64,000 bases of DNA. Origin: Brachycybe producta (Eukaryota; Arthropoda; Diplopoda; Playtdesmida; Andrognathidae). Where the stretch lies: the NCBI GenBank assembly GCA_036925085.1, contig JAUPFP010000034.1:1689501-1753500 (forward strand), written 5' to 3'. Positions 1 through 9,735 of the stretch are shown one piece after another (within the stretch, counting starts at the first letter, position 1; every line of letters begins with the position of its first letter). Below the pieces are notes generated by a model. It had not been told where the DNA came from, ran no database searches, and saw only the letters and a list, made by a program, of their open reading frames with translations. The position numbers were made by a program, and so were the translations under genes.

Positions 1-1299
1 AGAGGTTACATCTAATCTGGTGTAGTTTTTTTTTGAAGAGGGTTGGGTTTTGTGTATTATGTTTGTGTTATCCATCAAAGTGGAAAATCAGTCATTCTAC
101 AGATTCACGAATCAATTTGCAAAACCACTAATTGGGTTGTAAAACTTGTACCATGAATAGCATTTTAGACCAATCTCTGTGTGTGTTTGTGCAAGATGGC
201 CTAAAAGAATTTTACAAATTGTCAATCTTGAAAAAGATTTTTTTTTTCTTCTTTCAAAATTGGAATCATGCTTGTTGCTTGCTTTAGGCATTTATTCAGC
301 ATATTGCCTAAAGAAGAATTGAAAAATTTGAAAAATCTGAGCAGGATTCTTCTAACTTTTGATAAAACTTTTTTTCAAGAGTATGCCACATAAAACAATT
401 ATTTTTATTGTGTTGAATGAATTCTTGAATTGTCTGTTTGCCTTAGGCAATGTTCTAAATGTCTAAAACGAAGCAAACGCCTAAGGCCAAAATTCAAGAT
501 AAAAACTTGGCACTTGAATTTCTAAACAGGTTTCCAAACATATAAAAAAACCCATTTTTGGCGACACTTAATAAAAAAAACAGGGTTTTTATGTTAAATT
601 AAAATTCAAGTGCCAAGTTTAAAGTTTTTTCATGAATTTGGGCCTTAAACGTGATGAATTGCGCAGATTTACTTCAAGATTGCTTGTTTTTTTTTCTCAG
701 ATTGACAATATTAAATCTGTAGAATGACTGAAGCGTCCCTTGAATCCTATTTTCTATAAAACCGTTTTTTTTTTTTGGATCTTCGAACAAACAACTTGGT
801 CGATTTGAGGCTACAATATTGCCTTATGGCTGTATATAACCAATGGCTTTAATCGTTATATAATGCCTTTTGATTGAACAAATTGGAGTTAGTTTCCATG
901 AGAACTTAAGATGTGGAAAGTAGTATCCTCTTAGTTTGCTTTATACTGAGATGTAAACAGTAATTTTGTTTGTTTACTATTTGATCAAATGCTCATTGAC
1001 CCATTGGATAATTTTGTCAACTCAAGATTGCCGATTGGCTTATTTAAATTAGATTTTTTTGTCAGATATCAGATTATCAGATATCAAACGTGACCAAAAC
1101 ATTTAGAGAAAAGAAAAAATAGTAATGTAATTAATTTTCATAATGCAATCAGTAATTCTGAGTTGGCAATTTGCTTGTAGCTTACCACAGATTCAGCTTA
1201 ACAGAATGAGGACTGAATTGAGGACAAAATAAAAAGCAACCCCTTTTTTGTTATGCAGTAAAGTTAATTATTAAGTTTTTTTTTTTTAAATTAGTCTTA
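1..1299. other. Noncoding AT-rich DNA, likely GPCR intron, containing one short palindromic MITE
   Basis: No coding exon is recognisable on either strand. The stretch holds long T and A runs and the palindromic element at 482-647. If the GPCR gene continues leftward, this is first-intron DNA. Confidence 0.5.
482..647. mobile_element. Short palindromic MITE, TAAGGCC...GGCCTTA family
   Basis: Both ends read TAAGGCC(C)AAATTCA inward, followed by a shared AACTTGGCACTTGAA segment, so the 166-bp element folds on itself. Related copies lie at 41068-41260, 41834-42036 and 42441-42647, with poorer ones near 10.0 and 48.6 kb. No transposase is present. The superfamily is not assigned; TTA-like flanks would fit Harbinger. 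Confidence 0.6.
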
Positions 1300-1407
1300 A
1301 GGTGGGTTTACACTAGGCAACAAAGTGAAGTAATGTCCTGTGAAATGTGGTATACACCAACACCCTACAGAGTACCACATTTTTATGACAAGTGTTGTAG
1401 AAAATAA

Positions 1408-1614
1408 ACAGGCATTTAGAAATCGGGACGAACACAAGTTGGCTCCGCCCTTTTTATGACGACCGGCAACTTCTAATTGGTTGGTTATGTAGTCTGACGT
1501 CACATGCTCTGTTCCTTTTCAACGTCGAACCACACAACAAACCAATTAGAAGTTGCCAGTCGTCATAAAAAGAACGGAGCCAACTTGTGTTCGTCCCGAT
1601 TTCTAAATGCCTGT
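1408..1614. mobile_element. Nested MITE of the ACAGGC family with 8-bp target duplication
   Basis: The 207-bp element has near-perfect inverted ends of about 40 bp starting ACAGGCATTTAGAAATCGGG. It is flanked by the exact direct repeat GAAAATAA (1400-1407 and 1615-1622). The core contains CCGCCCTTTTTATGACG, TTCTAATTGGTTGGTTA and a TGACGTCA octamer. It sits inside the Harbinger-like element and is therefore younger. An 8-9 bp duplication with long TIRs fits hAT or Mutator-like origin. Confidence 0.85.
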
Positions 1615-1949
1615 GAAAATAAGAGCTATATTCCACTTTTTGTTGTACAGAAAATGTTGTAGCCAATGGGAAGCCCACAATCCACGATTGCACTTCAAGG
1701 TTACAAAAGTTGTGCATATTAATTGATCACTGCTCACTGGCCAGAATAAATTGTGCTCCAATTTACTGTAACAGTGTATCACAGTGTAAACACCATGCAG
1801 GGCCATAGAGAGCGAGCTCGGGCCCCGGGGTTGATTATCATTCTGGGCCCCTTAACACTTTATCTTTACTGTCTGTTATAGGCAGTTATCTACTTTTTTT
1901 TTTATTAAACATACAGTAATAAACGTGCATTGCAAATAGTGTAAAAAAT

Positions 1950-2232
1950 GATTAAAATTGAATTTCTTAAAAAAAAAATTATATTAAAATTGAATTTTTT
2001 AAAAAAATTATATTAAAATTGAATTTCTTAAAAAAATTATATTAAAATTGAATTTCTTAAAAAAAAATTATATTAAAATTGAATTTCTTAAAAAAAATTA
2101 TATTAAAATTGAATTTTTTAAAAAAATTATATTAAAGTTGAATTTTTAAAAAAAAATATTAAAATTGAATTTCTTAAAAAAATATATTAAAATTGAATTT
2201 CTTAAAAAAAAATGTAAATTAAAATTTAAAAA
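1950..2232. repeat. AT-rich tandem repeat, unit about 28 bp, roughly ten copies
   Basis: The unit is ATTAAAATTGAATTTCTTAA followed by an A run and TTAT. Copies differ mainly in A-run length. It lies in the middle of the 1300-2435 element. Confidence 0.85.
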
Positions 2233-2631
2233 AAATTAAGAAGAATTTGAGAAATTGTTTTTAATCAATTTTAAAAAAATGTTTCCCGGGCCCATCAGGC
2301 AAGTCCGAGCCGGGGAAAAATTCCACTTCCACCCCCTTCCCTCTTGTCAGTCTCGACACCTTGTGTTGCACAAATCACACAATACATGTGGTACAACGCA
2401 GAACTACATTTATGTTGCCTAATGTAAACCCGCCTTTAGAATAATATAAATACTTGCACAAAACGGTAAGAGAATTAATAAATTATTACTTGTTTTAGCT
2501 TATTTTTATAATAATGGCTTAATAAATTCTTTAATATTTTGGCTTTAGTAATCATACAACAAAAAAAAAATCAATTACTCTTGTTTTAATTTATTTATAT
2601 TAAATAAGTCATATTTGAACTTTTGAACGTT

Positions 2632-2633
2632 AC
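2632..2633 (-). other. Splice donor (GT) after the GPCR first coding exon
   Basis: On the minus strand the sequence reads GCAAAG|GTAACG. It lies where the GPCR homology stops and an in-frame run to a nearby stop begins. The intron would continue toward base 1 and off the window. It would contain the 1300-2435 Harbinger-like element and its nested insertions. Confidence 0.7.
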
Positions 2634-2933
2634 CTTTGCTGGAACACAAACTAGTATAAGAAGAAGATCAGCTGATGCCAAACTAGCCAAAAACACATTA
2701 GTAATGGTCCTCATGCGTCTGTGTCTGGTAATGGTGAAGATGATTAAAGAATTTCCAAGAATTCCAATGATGAAAGTGAGTCCGTAGACTGTTGCCGTTG
2801 GAATGATGTCCTCCAGGTAATACGTGGACATGGCTTCGTCGATGTCATAATCGTATTCCAGAGTGTCGTTTTCAGTTTCCGTCACATTACTCATATTGAC
2901 GTTAGTAGTAATGGCCGTGCTTAAATTTTCCAT
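2634..2933 (-). CDS. First coding exon of a class A (rhodopsin-like) GPCR, probably a peptide receptor
   Basis: The exon encodes 100 residues from an ATG at 2933-2931 to a GT donor at 2633-2632. The exon ends AAAG and the intron begins GTAACG, in phase 0. Residues 1-45 form an acidic extracellular N-terminus with four N-glycosylation sequons (N3, N13, N16, N22). TM1 spans about residues 46-69 and carries the family GN pair (G60-N61, N1.50). The first intracellular loop is basic (RHRRMRT, 70-76). TM2 starts near T78 with NVFLASLASAD, where D89 is the D2.50 position, and runs to CVPAK. The loop and TM2 wording resembles cholecystokinin/allatostatin/QRFP-type peptide receptors, but the ligand cannot be assigned from one exon. 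Reading past the donor adds 12 non-receptor-like residues and a stop, which supports splicing. TM3-7 were not found between 1 and 2632. Confidence 0.86.
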
Positions 2934-3233
2934 TTTTATATATATTATAATAATTGGAAGTTTTCACTAATATTAATTTTTTTTTTGTTTTAACGATTTT
3001 CTTTGTTTTTTTTTGTAATCCAGCTATTTTAATGAAAATATGTGTTGAATGTGTTGAACTGAAACATTTTTAACGCGAAATAAAAGTAATTTTGGCGCAA
3101 AAAAAAAGAATTTTGGCGCGAAATGTCACATCAAGTTTGAAGATAAATAAATAATCACAATATTCTCCTGATTTCTTGTTAGTAAAAAAAAATGTGACAA
3201 AGTTTGCTTTGTTTGGAAATCTGTTAGCAAGAT

Positions 3234-3241
3234 TGACGTCA
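3234..3241. promoter_or_regulatory. Perfect CRE palindrome TGACGTCA upstream of the GPCR exon
   Basis: The full 8-bp palindrome TGACGTCA lies 301 bp upstream of the GPCR start codon in the gene's orientation. This octamer is the canonical CREB/ATF site. Whether it lies in the promoter, the 5' UTR or an upstream intron is unknown. Confidence 0.35.
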
Positions 3242-3311
3242 AAATCAATTTAAAAGTAAAATATTGCAAATAAAAAAAATGTTGATATTAGGTGGCCATT
3301 GTTATTGCTGT

Positions 3312-3319
3312 TGACGTCA
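3312..3319. promoter_or_regulatory. Second CRE palindrome TGACGTCA upstream of the GPCR exon
   Basis: A second perfect TGACGTCA lies 78 bp beyond the first and 379 bp upstream of the GPCR ATG. Unlike other copies of this octamer in the window, this pair does not lie inside a recognisable ACAGGC MITE, which makes a regulatory role more plausible. Confidence 0.35.
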
Positions 3320-4121
3320 ATATTTTTGAATATTTGATGGTGGTTGTGGTGATGATGACATTATCGTTAATCCCATTCAAATGATGGGATTTTTTGTTTG
3401 TTTGCTTTTTCTGTCTTTCTGTTCTGTTCTGTTATAACTTTGGTAAACTTGTGAACAGAAATTGAAGGAAAAAGAAAAGACAAGAAAAAAAAGAACTGAA
3501 GGATTTTTGAGAGGAAAAAAAAAATAAGAAAAGAGAGAGGGTTGGGCCTCTTAAGAATCTTATAACACTTATACAACCAATGGCGATCAAGAGTTAGTTT
3601 TATATTCGAACTCGGGCTTAAAGCCAGAAAGAGAGAGATGGATAGAGAGAGATATAAAGAGAAATGTTTAAATAGAATTTAGAAATGAAAAGGTTTTTTT
3701 TTTTTTTTTAGCTCTGTTACTTTTTTTTTGTTCCTTATTTTTACTTCTGAAGTTGTATTTTTTTATGCTATGATGATGCTGTTACAACAATGTTCTTATA
3801 CACAAGATAGTTTTTTGTTTGATTTCTTCAAATAAAAGTAACACTGTTTTTATAATGTAGCAACCCCCCAAAAAAGAGACGAATCTCTCATAGAGGTTTC
3901 ATCTTTTATATTTTTTCGTTTTTTTTTTTGGCAACAATCTGTTGTTGTTGTTTTTTTTTTTGCTTTCTTCCTGTGCCTTTTGGTCCTATTTCAAAGGTTG
4001 GATTCAATGTGTTTTTGTTGTTCAGTTGATGCCTAAAAAAAGAAACAAATATGGGAGAGAGAAAGAAAAAAATAATTAGTTTTTTGACATCCGTAAAAAA
4101 AAAGCATTGTGACCTGCCAAT

Positions 4122-4151
4122 ATGATGATGATGATGATGATGATGATGATG
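4122..4151. repeat. (ATG)n microsatellite
   Basis: Ten uninterrupted ATG units. Confidence 0.95.
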
Positions 4152-4564
4152 GTTTCCTCTTTTTGTGACGCACCATATTAATATTTTTGGCTTTGAAAAA
4201 TATAATTTTTTTTATCCATATCTTTTTGAAAGTTGTTACCTGATTCTTATTTACGGTTAAATATTAATTATAAAACTTTTCAATAAATTATTTGTTGATC
4301 TAGCTGTTTTCATTTAAAAAAAACTCAAGGGGGAAACTTCAGTAGAAATAAAAAAAAAATTCAGGAATGTTCGAGAAACTAGAAGAGTAAATTATGATTT
4401 ATGAATTGATAATTATCAGGCAAGTTTTTACTAAAAATAGACGTTTGTGGTGCACTGCATAATGAACTTCTAACAGTGCCCCCCCCCCTCTATTGATGGG
4501 CGCATTTTAAGTTAGTTATTTTTTAGTTTAGCACTTTTAAGATAAAACTGAAAGTGTGCGTAAA

Positions 4565-4692
4565 GTTTGTCTCACACTATAGACCGGCTCGAATCGGAAA
4601 AGAAAATTCCGGATGGAATAAAAAAAAACCAAAGAATCGACCGGCATGCATCCGGTTCCGATTCCGTCCGGGTCTGTCAAGTGTGGGCAATA
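4565..4692. mobile_element. Small palindromic MITE with TCACACT-type ends
   Basis: The left end TTTGTCTCACACTATAGACC and the inverted right end ATTGCCCACACTTGACAGACC share CACACT and AGACC. Inside are inverted CCGG/GAATCGG words (ACCGGCTCGAATCGG against CCGGTTCCGATTCCG). The class resembles the Harbinger-like MITEs elsewhere in the window, but the target duplication is unclear. Confidence 0.45.
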
Positions 4693-5034
4693 TTTAAAGC
4701 AAGATTAACTGCAATGTGGTCTTGAATTAATTTCTATGGCCAATGTGATAATACGCTTGCAAGACTTACAGTGGTTTCTTGCACACCATTTTATAGAAAA
4801 CGCTGATTTTCGTTTTTTGCAAGAAACTATGCAAGATTCACAGCAATATCTTGATTTGCTTCTTGTACAAAATGTTGCGAGAAGAGTTACGGGGGCAATA
4901 GTTGTGTTAAAAATGAACAAATTATCAAAGTTTTAAAATAAGGATTGTATTTATCAACTTAAAACAATATGCATCAAGAAGAAGTAGGAAAAACAAAAAG
5001 GTGAACTTTTTGAAACAACTGTAAAACGGTTATT

Positions 5035-5200
5035 TTCAATTCAATTTTAATTCAACTGGGTACACCTGCAATCAGCTCGAAAGCCATATTGTTTAAGGAG
5101 ATAATTCCCAATCAGAAGTGACTGTCATTTAGACAAAGTTTTGACATCATCGCCAAATTGAATTCATTATAAAACAGAACAAAAATACATTTGGAAAGAA
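5035..5200 (+). repeat. Dispersed repeat fragment shared with 61370-61490
   Basis: The words TACACCTGCAATCAGCTCGA and ACATCATCGCCAAATTGAAT recur in the same order at 61.4 kb with small changes. At 61.4 kb they lie inside an element with GGATCACACATGC ends, so this is probably an internal relic of that family. Confidence 0.6.
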
Positions 5201-5418
5201 AGACCACAAATATGCATCAGTTCTAGCTCTTATTTCGTTAATAAGCTTTGGATGACCATGTCCACTTATACGGTTTTTTTGTAAACAATGCTTTGTTTTC
5301 TTCAGCTAGCAAGCGTTCAAGAAGGGCAAGGCTTTTGCAAAGCTCTACGGTATGCTAGTGATTTCCACTGAGGTTCATCTAGCACGACACAGTTACCTTT
5401 AACAAATCTTCCAGTCTT

Positions 5419-5724
5419 ATACCTTGGCACACACATGAGTTAAATGAATTCAAATTAAATGTGTTTAGGTGAATTATACGGAATCCAGTTAAGGACATGA
5501 ACACCAAATAAAAATTGACTTTATTATTTAATATTTTAAATTGAAATACTAAATCAATATTTTGTGTCAATAGTTTATATAAATTATATTTAAGTATTAA
5601 CGCAATATTTTCAGATTATTAAATGAATAAATTGAATTCGACGATATATTGTTTGCCCTTCACAAGGGCTCCATAGAACACATTATTTAAATGCATTTAA
5701 ATTATCAAATGTGTACTAGGTATT
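5419..5724 (+). mobile_element. About 300-bp MITE with AATACCT-TACACAC-type ends, copy A
   Basis: Both ends run inward from (A)TACC.(A/T)G followed by a CACAC word and then TTAAAT. The interior contains GAATTATACGGAATCCAGTT and a stretch ending CCCTTCACAAGGGCT. Copies lie at 51619-51927 in the same orientation, 33252-33555 inverted, and a rearranged pair at 18183-18660. No ORF or transposase. Confidence 0.75.
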
Positions 5725-7019
5725 ACACTGTACCTTTTCTATTTCATGTATAAGATTAACCCGAAAAGGATTCCAAATTGGTGAACACTATTCTAATTTA
5801 GTGATTTGACAAGAGTCAAATAACAGACGTGTATTTTACATTTTCTTTACAATATATCAAAGTCTGCACTGTACAAACCAAAACCATAAAAATACTTTTA
5901 ACTCATTCGTTTACTGTTATTTTCGAGAACACTCTTTGTCAATTTGTTTTTAAAGTTACTTGTAAAAAGCAGTGTTGAGGGATATTTTTAAAAAAAAAAA
6001 ATCAAACTACCAGACAAAGACTCAACTATGTCAGCTACAAACTATTTAATAGTGTTTATGAAATATTAAAAGAACTGCCAGTTGAGATTAGATAACTTTT
6101 TTTTTTATCTTTATACAAAGTAGAAGCTAATTTAAGTTAACTCTTGACATTTTTATTATGTTTTCTGAGTTAAGAAAGAAAGAGAACCCCAGTTACTCAT
6201 TCATCTTTTAGACAAACAACTTTCATCGACAGTTGCCAAGTTGGTCTCAATATAGTGAATGAAACACTTCAACTTTAATTTAATATTGGTAGCCCTATAA
6301 AGCACCAGAGAGTAAAGAAGCAATCAACAATGTTAACTTTCAACTCCTTTCTCTAAATTGCACTTAGATTAATCGTTGTGAGCATTTAAAAGCTAATCGA
6401 AATGTTGAATGATTGAAGTGAATAGATGTTTTTTTTTTGTTGTTGTCGTTGTATTTCATAAAAAAATAATCAAATGATAAAGAGAACAAGAAGAAGTATT
6501 TTGAAAAGACTCAGCAAAAATTAGATTTATTTCATTTAGAAAAAATATTAAAGGACCTTAAGAGGTGATTAACTGTTATTGGATTGATCGATGTCAACTA
6601 ATTTAGTACTTTGCAATCTGTGGTGGACTTGAATATTAAACTTGAACAGGAAGGAAGTTTATTATCATATGGATTATGGACAGGAAATAACTAAATAGAG
6701 AGAAGTTCATTATTCACTTTCAGTTAAATCTAACTTAAGTAGCCATGGCAAAATATGCAAATAATGGAGGATTAAAGAACGATTTTATGATTCTGCGTTT
6801 CAGAAGCCTCTGAAAGTGGTTTATAAACTAGTTGTGTTAAATGAATGAATGAATCACTTTAGAAAAATATTAAGAATAATAAAATATATTAAGAAAAATA
6901 AATGTTTCTGACAATTTCAAATTCGTCATTTTCGTTTTCCGCTTCAAATTTGGCCAAAATGCGAAAAAAAAAAAACAAATTGTCTGCTAATTTTCAAAAC
7001 AAGCTACAAAATAGCTTAC
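5725..7019. other. Noncoding AT-rich DNA
   Basis: I see no exon, RNA gene or defined transposon here, only simple A/T-rich DNA. Confidence 0.4.
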
Positions 7020-7462
7020 TCACTCTTCTAGTTTTTAAAATATCTTCACTCTTCTAGTCTTTAAAATATTTTCACTCTTCTAGTTTTTAAAATATCTTCA
7101 CTCTTCTAGTCTTTAAAATATCTTCACTCTTCTAGTCTTTAAAATATCTTCACTCTTCTAGTCTTTAAAATATCTTCACTCTTCTAGTTTTTAAAATATC
7201 TTCACTCTTCTAGTCTTTAAAATATCTTCACTCTTCTAGTCTTTAAAATATCTTCACTCTTCTAGTCTTTAAAATATCTTCACTCTTCTAGTCTTTAAAA
7301 TATCTTCACTCTTCTAGTCTTTAAAATATCTTCACTCTTCTAGTCTTTAAAATATCTTCACTCTTCTAGTCTTTAAAATATCTTCACTCTTCTAGTCTTT
7401 AAAATATCTTCACTCTTCTAGTCTTTAAAATATCTTCACTCTTCTAGTCTTTAAAATATCTT
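7020..7462. repeat. 26-bp minisatellite, about 17 copies
   Basis: The unit is ACTCTTCTAGTCTTTAAAAT plus ATCTTC. A few units have TTTTT in place of TCTTT. Copies abut without spacers. The core CTTCTAGT(T/C)TTTAAAA also occurs in dispersed repeats at 26-32, 40-43 and 48 kb and, as CTTCTACTTT, in the longer tandem repeat at 29880-30780, so this array probably amplified from that family. Confidence 0.95.
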
Positions 7463-7556
7463 AATGTTTTTTTGTTTTTTTTTGGAAAATTGTTTTCAAA
7501 AGCTATTTCACAGCACATTCAGAGTTCTAGTCATGAGTTTTTGCTTATAATAAGTA

Positions 7557-8069
7557 CAGTGGAAATCGTTTAACACGAAATGAATTGGACCAGAATATTG
7601 TTTTGTGTTAACTGAATGTTGTGTTAAACGTATTTTATAATGTAATTATGACTTTGTCTTATTTTTGTTCCAAAAATCGGCTAATGTGATTGCATATAAA
7701 TTATCACCAGTGAAACAAATGTAGGTAAGAAAAATGTAGAAAGTAATAGAATTCGAAAAACTTGTCCAATGATTTGTGTTTATTGTTTTATGAAGAGGGT
7801 TTTACAAAAAAATATTACCCTGAAAATAAATTTGAAAAACCTGGCCTTTACTTTATTTCGTGTTATAAAAGGATTTTAGGTTTAATTGTATTCTTGAGAC
7901 CCAAAAGAATTTTCGTGTTAACCAATATTTTTTTTTAGAGTTAATAGTTTTGTCTTAAACGAACTTAAATATATGAAAAAGAAGAATAAACCTATCCTTA
8001 TGGGACCGGATAATAAAAAATACATTTCGTGTTATCCGTTTTCGTGTTAAACGGCTTTTTTTTTTACTG
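7557..8069. mobile_element. pogo/Tigger-like non-autonomous Tc1/mariner element, TA target site
   Basis: The left end reads TA|CAGTGGAAATCGTTTAACAC and the right end ...TTCGTGTTAAACGGC...TTTTACTG|TA. The CAGTGGAAnnCGTTTAA start with repeated CGTGTTAA words is typical of pogo/Tigger. The 513-bp element repeats CGTGTTA(A/T) internally, possibly as transposase sites. No CENP-B/DDE coding region is visible. Confidence 0.75.
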
Positions 8070-8120
8070 TACTTAAGTTTGTTGTTTTATGAACCTTTCT
8101 TGTTTTTGTTATATTAATGT

Positions 8121-8625
8121 GTGTGTTATATTTGGATCATTTCAAATGAGACTAAATACTGTGCTATATTATCTTCTTTTGCAATGTTTATCCTTTATTT
8201 GAAAAATGACAACAAACAACAACAAAAAAAAGGTTTTCTTGGATCATTAGCGGTGCCAACACGTTTTATGTTGTTTGTGGCAACATTTTGTAACAGCTGT
8301 GTTTTGTGCGGTTTTACAACATTTGACAACAAATTTGTTGTTGACTTCATTATCTATCTTGTGTTGTGGTTAGAAATGACGCAAAACAATTTTTTAGATA
8401 TTATTTTTTTTGTTTTAAAAAAAATCAAAACTTCATTTTCAAAAGATTTGGCAATTTGAGACACACTTTTTTTTAGAAGATTAAAAACCTTACTGAGTTG
8501 AAAGACATCAGCAAGAAAAAAAGAAGTTGCTTTGTAAAACAGTAACTTAATTTTAAAAAGTTATTACAAACTTTCGTTGCAAAATTCATTACAAAAGGTG
8601 ATCTTTTTTTTTTATCTATTTATAC
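8121..8625. other. Noncoding AT-rich DNA with a chance open frame
   Basis: A plus-strand open frame of 112 codons (8121-8459) has hydrophobic, low-complexity composition typical of T-rich DNA and no recognisable domain. I see no evidence of a gene. Confidence 0.4.
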
Positions 8626-9735
8626 ATTAAAAGTTAACTTTAGTTAAATAGTAACCACGGTTAATTTTTAAATGGAAGCAAATGTAAATTAATCACAGTT
8701 AAATTTGCCAACAGTGGAGTTAACTCTGCAGCATTTATACAACATGGTTAACCATATTATTGAATTGTTTCTACATCACTTCCAGTTTAAACACGAATTT
8801 GGTCTACTAACAACATGGCGGCTGCTGAGAGGACTCTTGTTTTCTTTTCTACTTAAGAGAATGAAAATGTAACTGGGTTAGAAAATAGAAAATAGAAAAC
8901 GCATTGAAGCGTGTTTTCTGATTTTACTGGAGTTAACTATAACCTTGGTTATGGAACTGCAGTTATTTTTTTTAGAATGGAAACTAGGTATTAGAGTTGG
9001 TTTAACTCAATATGCAAGGTAGATGATAGATAACATCCATGACTTCATTCTGCATTCATGTGCAGTAGAGTGGCCTTATCGTAACTTTAACCTGATAGTC
9101 TGAACCAGATCTTGCACTTAGTTTCCAACATGCTCATTCAAAAAAAGTAGTTAAATTTGTTTCTCTAATGGCGCATTCACACTAGGCTGGTTTACAAGCC
9201 GCTGGTTGCTGCTGGCTATTAGCAGCAACAGCAAGCAGCAGCTGCTTTGGGTTCACACTTGTCCAGTCACTGCTGGTATTAGCAGTGCAAGTCATCCAAT
9301 CACCATCTTACAAAAACACATACTCTTAACAACAACCAACCCAAGCAGTATAGTTTCAACTACCCACTAGTGCAACTACCATCGACACTGACTGGTAGCA
9401 GCAGGAAAGGAGTCCACATGACCAGCTGGTAGCTGCTAAAGTTGGACATGTTCAACTTCACCAGCCACTGTTAAAATCACTAGCCTGCTGGAGAAAGTAG
9501 CTGCTGGTAGCAGTTCACACTATGCACCTAGAGAGCTACAACCAGCCAGCAGCAACCAGCCTAGTGTGAATGCGCCATTAATGTTAGGTGATGCTGCTAC
9601 ATGTCTTCTGTGTATCTGACATTTTAATCATGCAGTAATGTGTTTAACCATGAGCTTAATGGAGTTAAGTTGACTTCATTGTTTCTCAAATTTAACTGTG
9701 GTTATTTTAACCACGTTAACTTTTATACCAGAAAC
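8626..9735. mobile_element. Palindromic element rich in GTTAAC/GGTTAA words, carrying a nested MITE
   Basis: The left arm (AAAAGTTAACTTTAGTTAAA...AATCACAGTTAAATTTG) matches the inverted right arm (AAAAGTTAACGTGG...AACCACAGTTAAATTTG). Both arms carry TAACCAC and GGTTAAC words. The element at 9169-9577 is inserted between the arms. No coding region is seen. Confidence 0.55.
9169..9577. mobile_element. Nested Harbinger-like MITE with GGCGCATTCACACTAGGC ends
   Basis: The ends TGGCGCATTCACACTAGGCT and AGCCTAGTGTGAATGCGCCA are perfect inverted repeats. Flanking TAA and TTA differ by one base. The interior is built from CAGCAGC/GCTGCTG words (AGCAGCAACAGC, AGCTGCTGGTAGCAG), so it is GC-richer than its surroundings and can fold extensively. 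Confidence 0.75.

Larger units (their letters stand above)
1300..2435. mobile_element. Harbinger-like non-autonomous element with TTA target duplication
   Basis: The ends are AGGTGGGTTTACACTAGGC on the left and the inverted GCCTAATGTAAACCCGCCT on the right, flanked on both sides by TTA (1297-1299 and 2436-2438). A 3-bp TTA duplication and a GG(N)GNGTTTACACT start fit PIF/Harbinger MITEs. The element has been interrupted by the MITE at 1408-1614 and expanded by the satellite at 1950-2232. Open frames inside it are inverted-repeat artefacts. Confidence 0.7.
2934..4560. other. 5' flank of the GPCR exon: noncoding, T-rich, with an (ATG)n microsatellite
   Basis: No coding sequence is recognised. 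The stretch contains the two CRE octamers, poly-T/poly-A runs and the (ATG)10 tract at 4122-4151. It probably holds the 5' UTR and promoter, but no start site can be assigned. Confidence 0.4.

Noticed and set aside
1454-1806. Overlapping minus-strand frames downstream of the GPCR exon as further receptor exons
   Set aside because: They lie in a MITE and its Harbinger-like host and contain no TM3-TM7 motifs such as DRY, CWxP or NPxxY.
7020-7462. CRISPR-like regularly spaced repeats
   Set aside because: The units are contiguous 26-mers with no unique spacers, no cas genes are present and the DNA is clearly eukaryotic.
8121-8459. 112-codon plus-strand open frame
   Set aside because: The composition is hydrophobic and K/F/L/N-rich as expected from T-rich DNA. 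No domain, splice signals or homology words were recognised.
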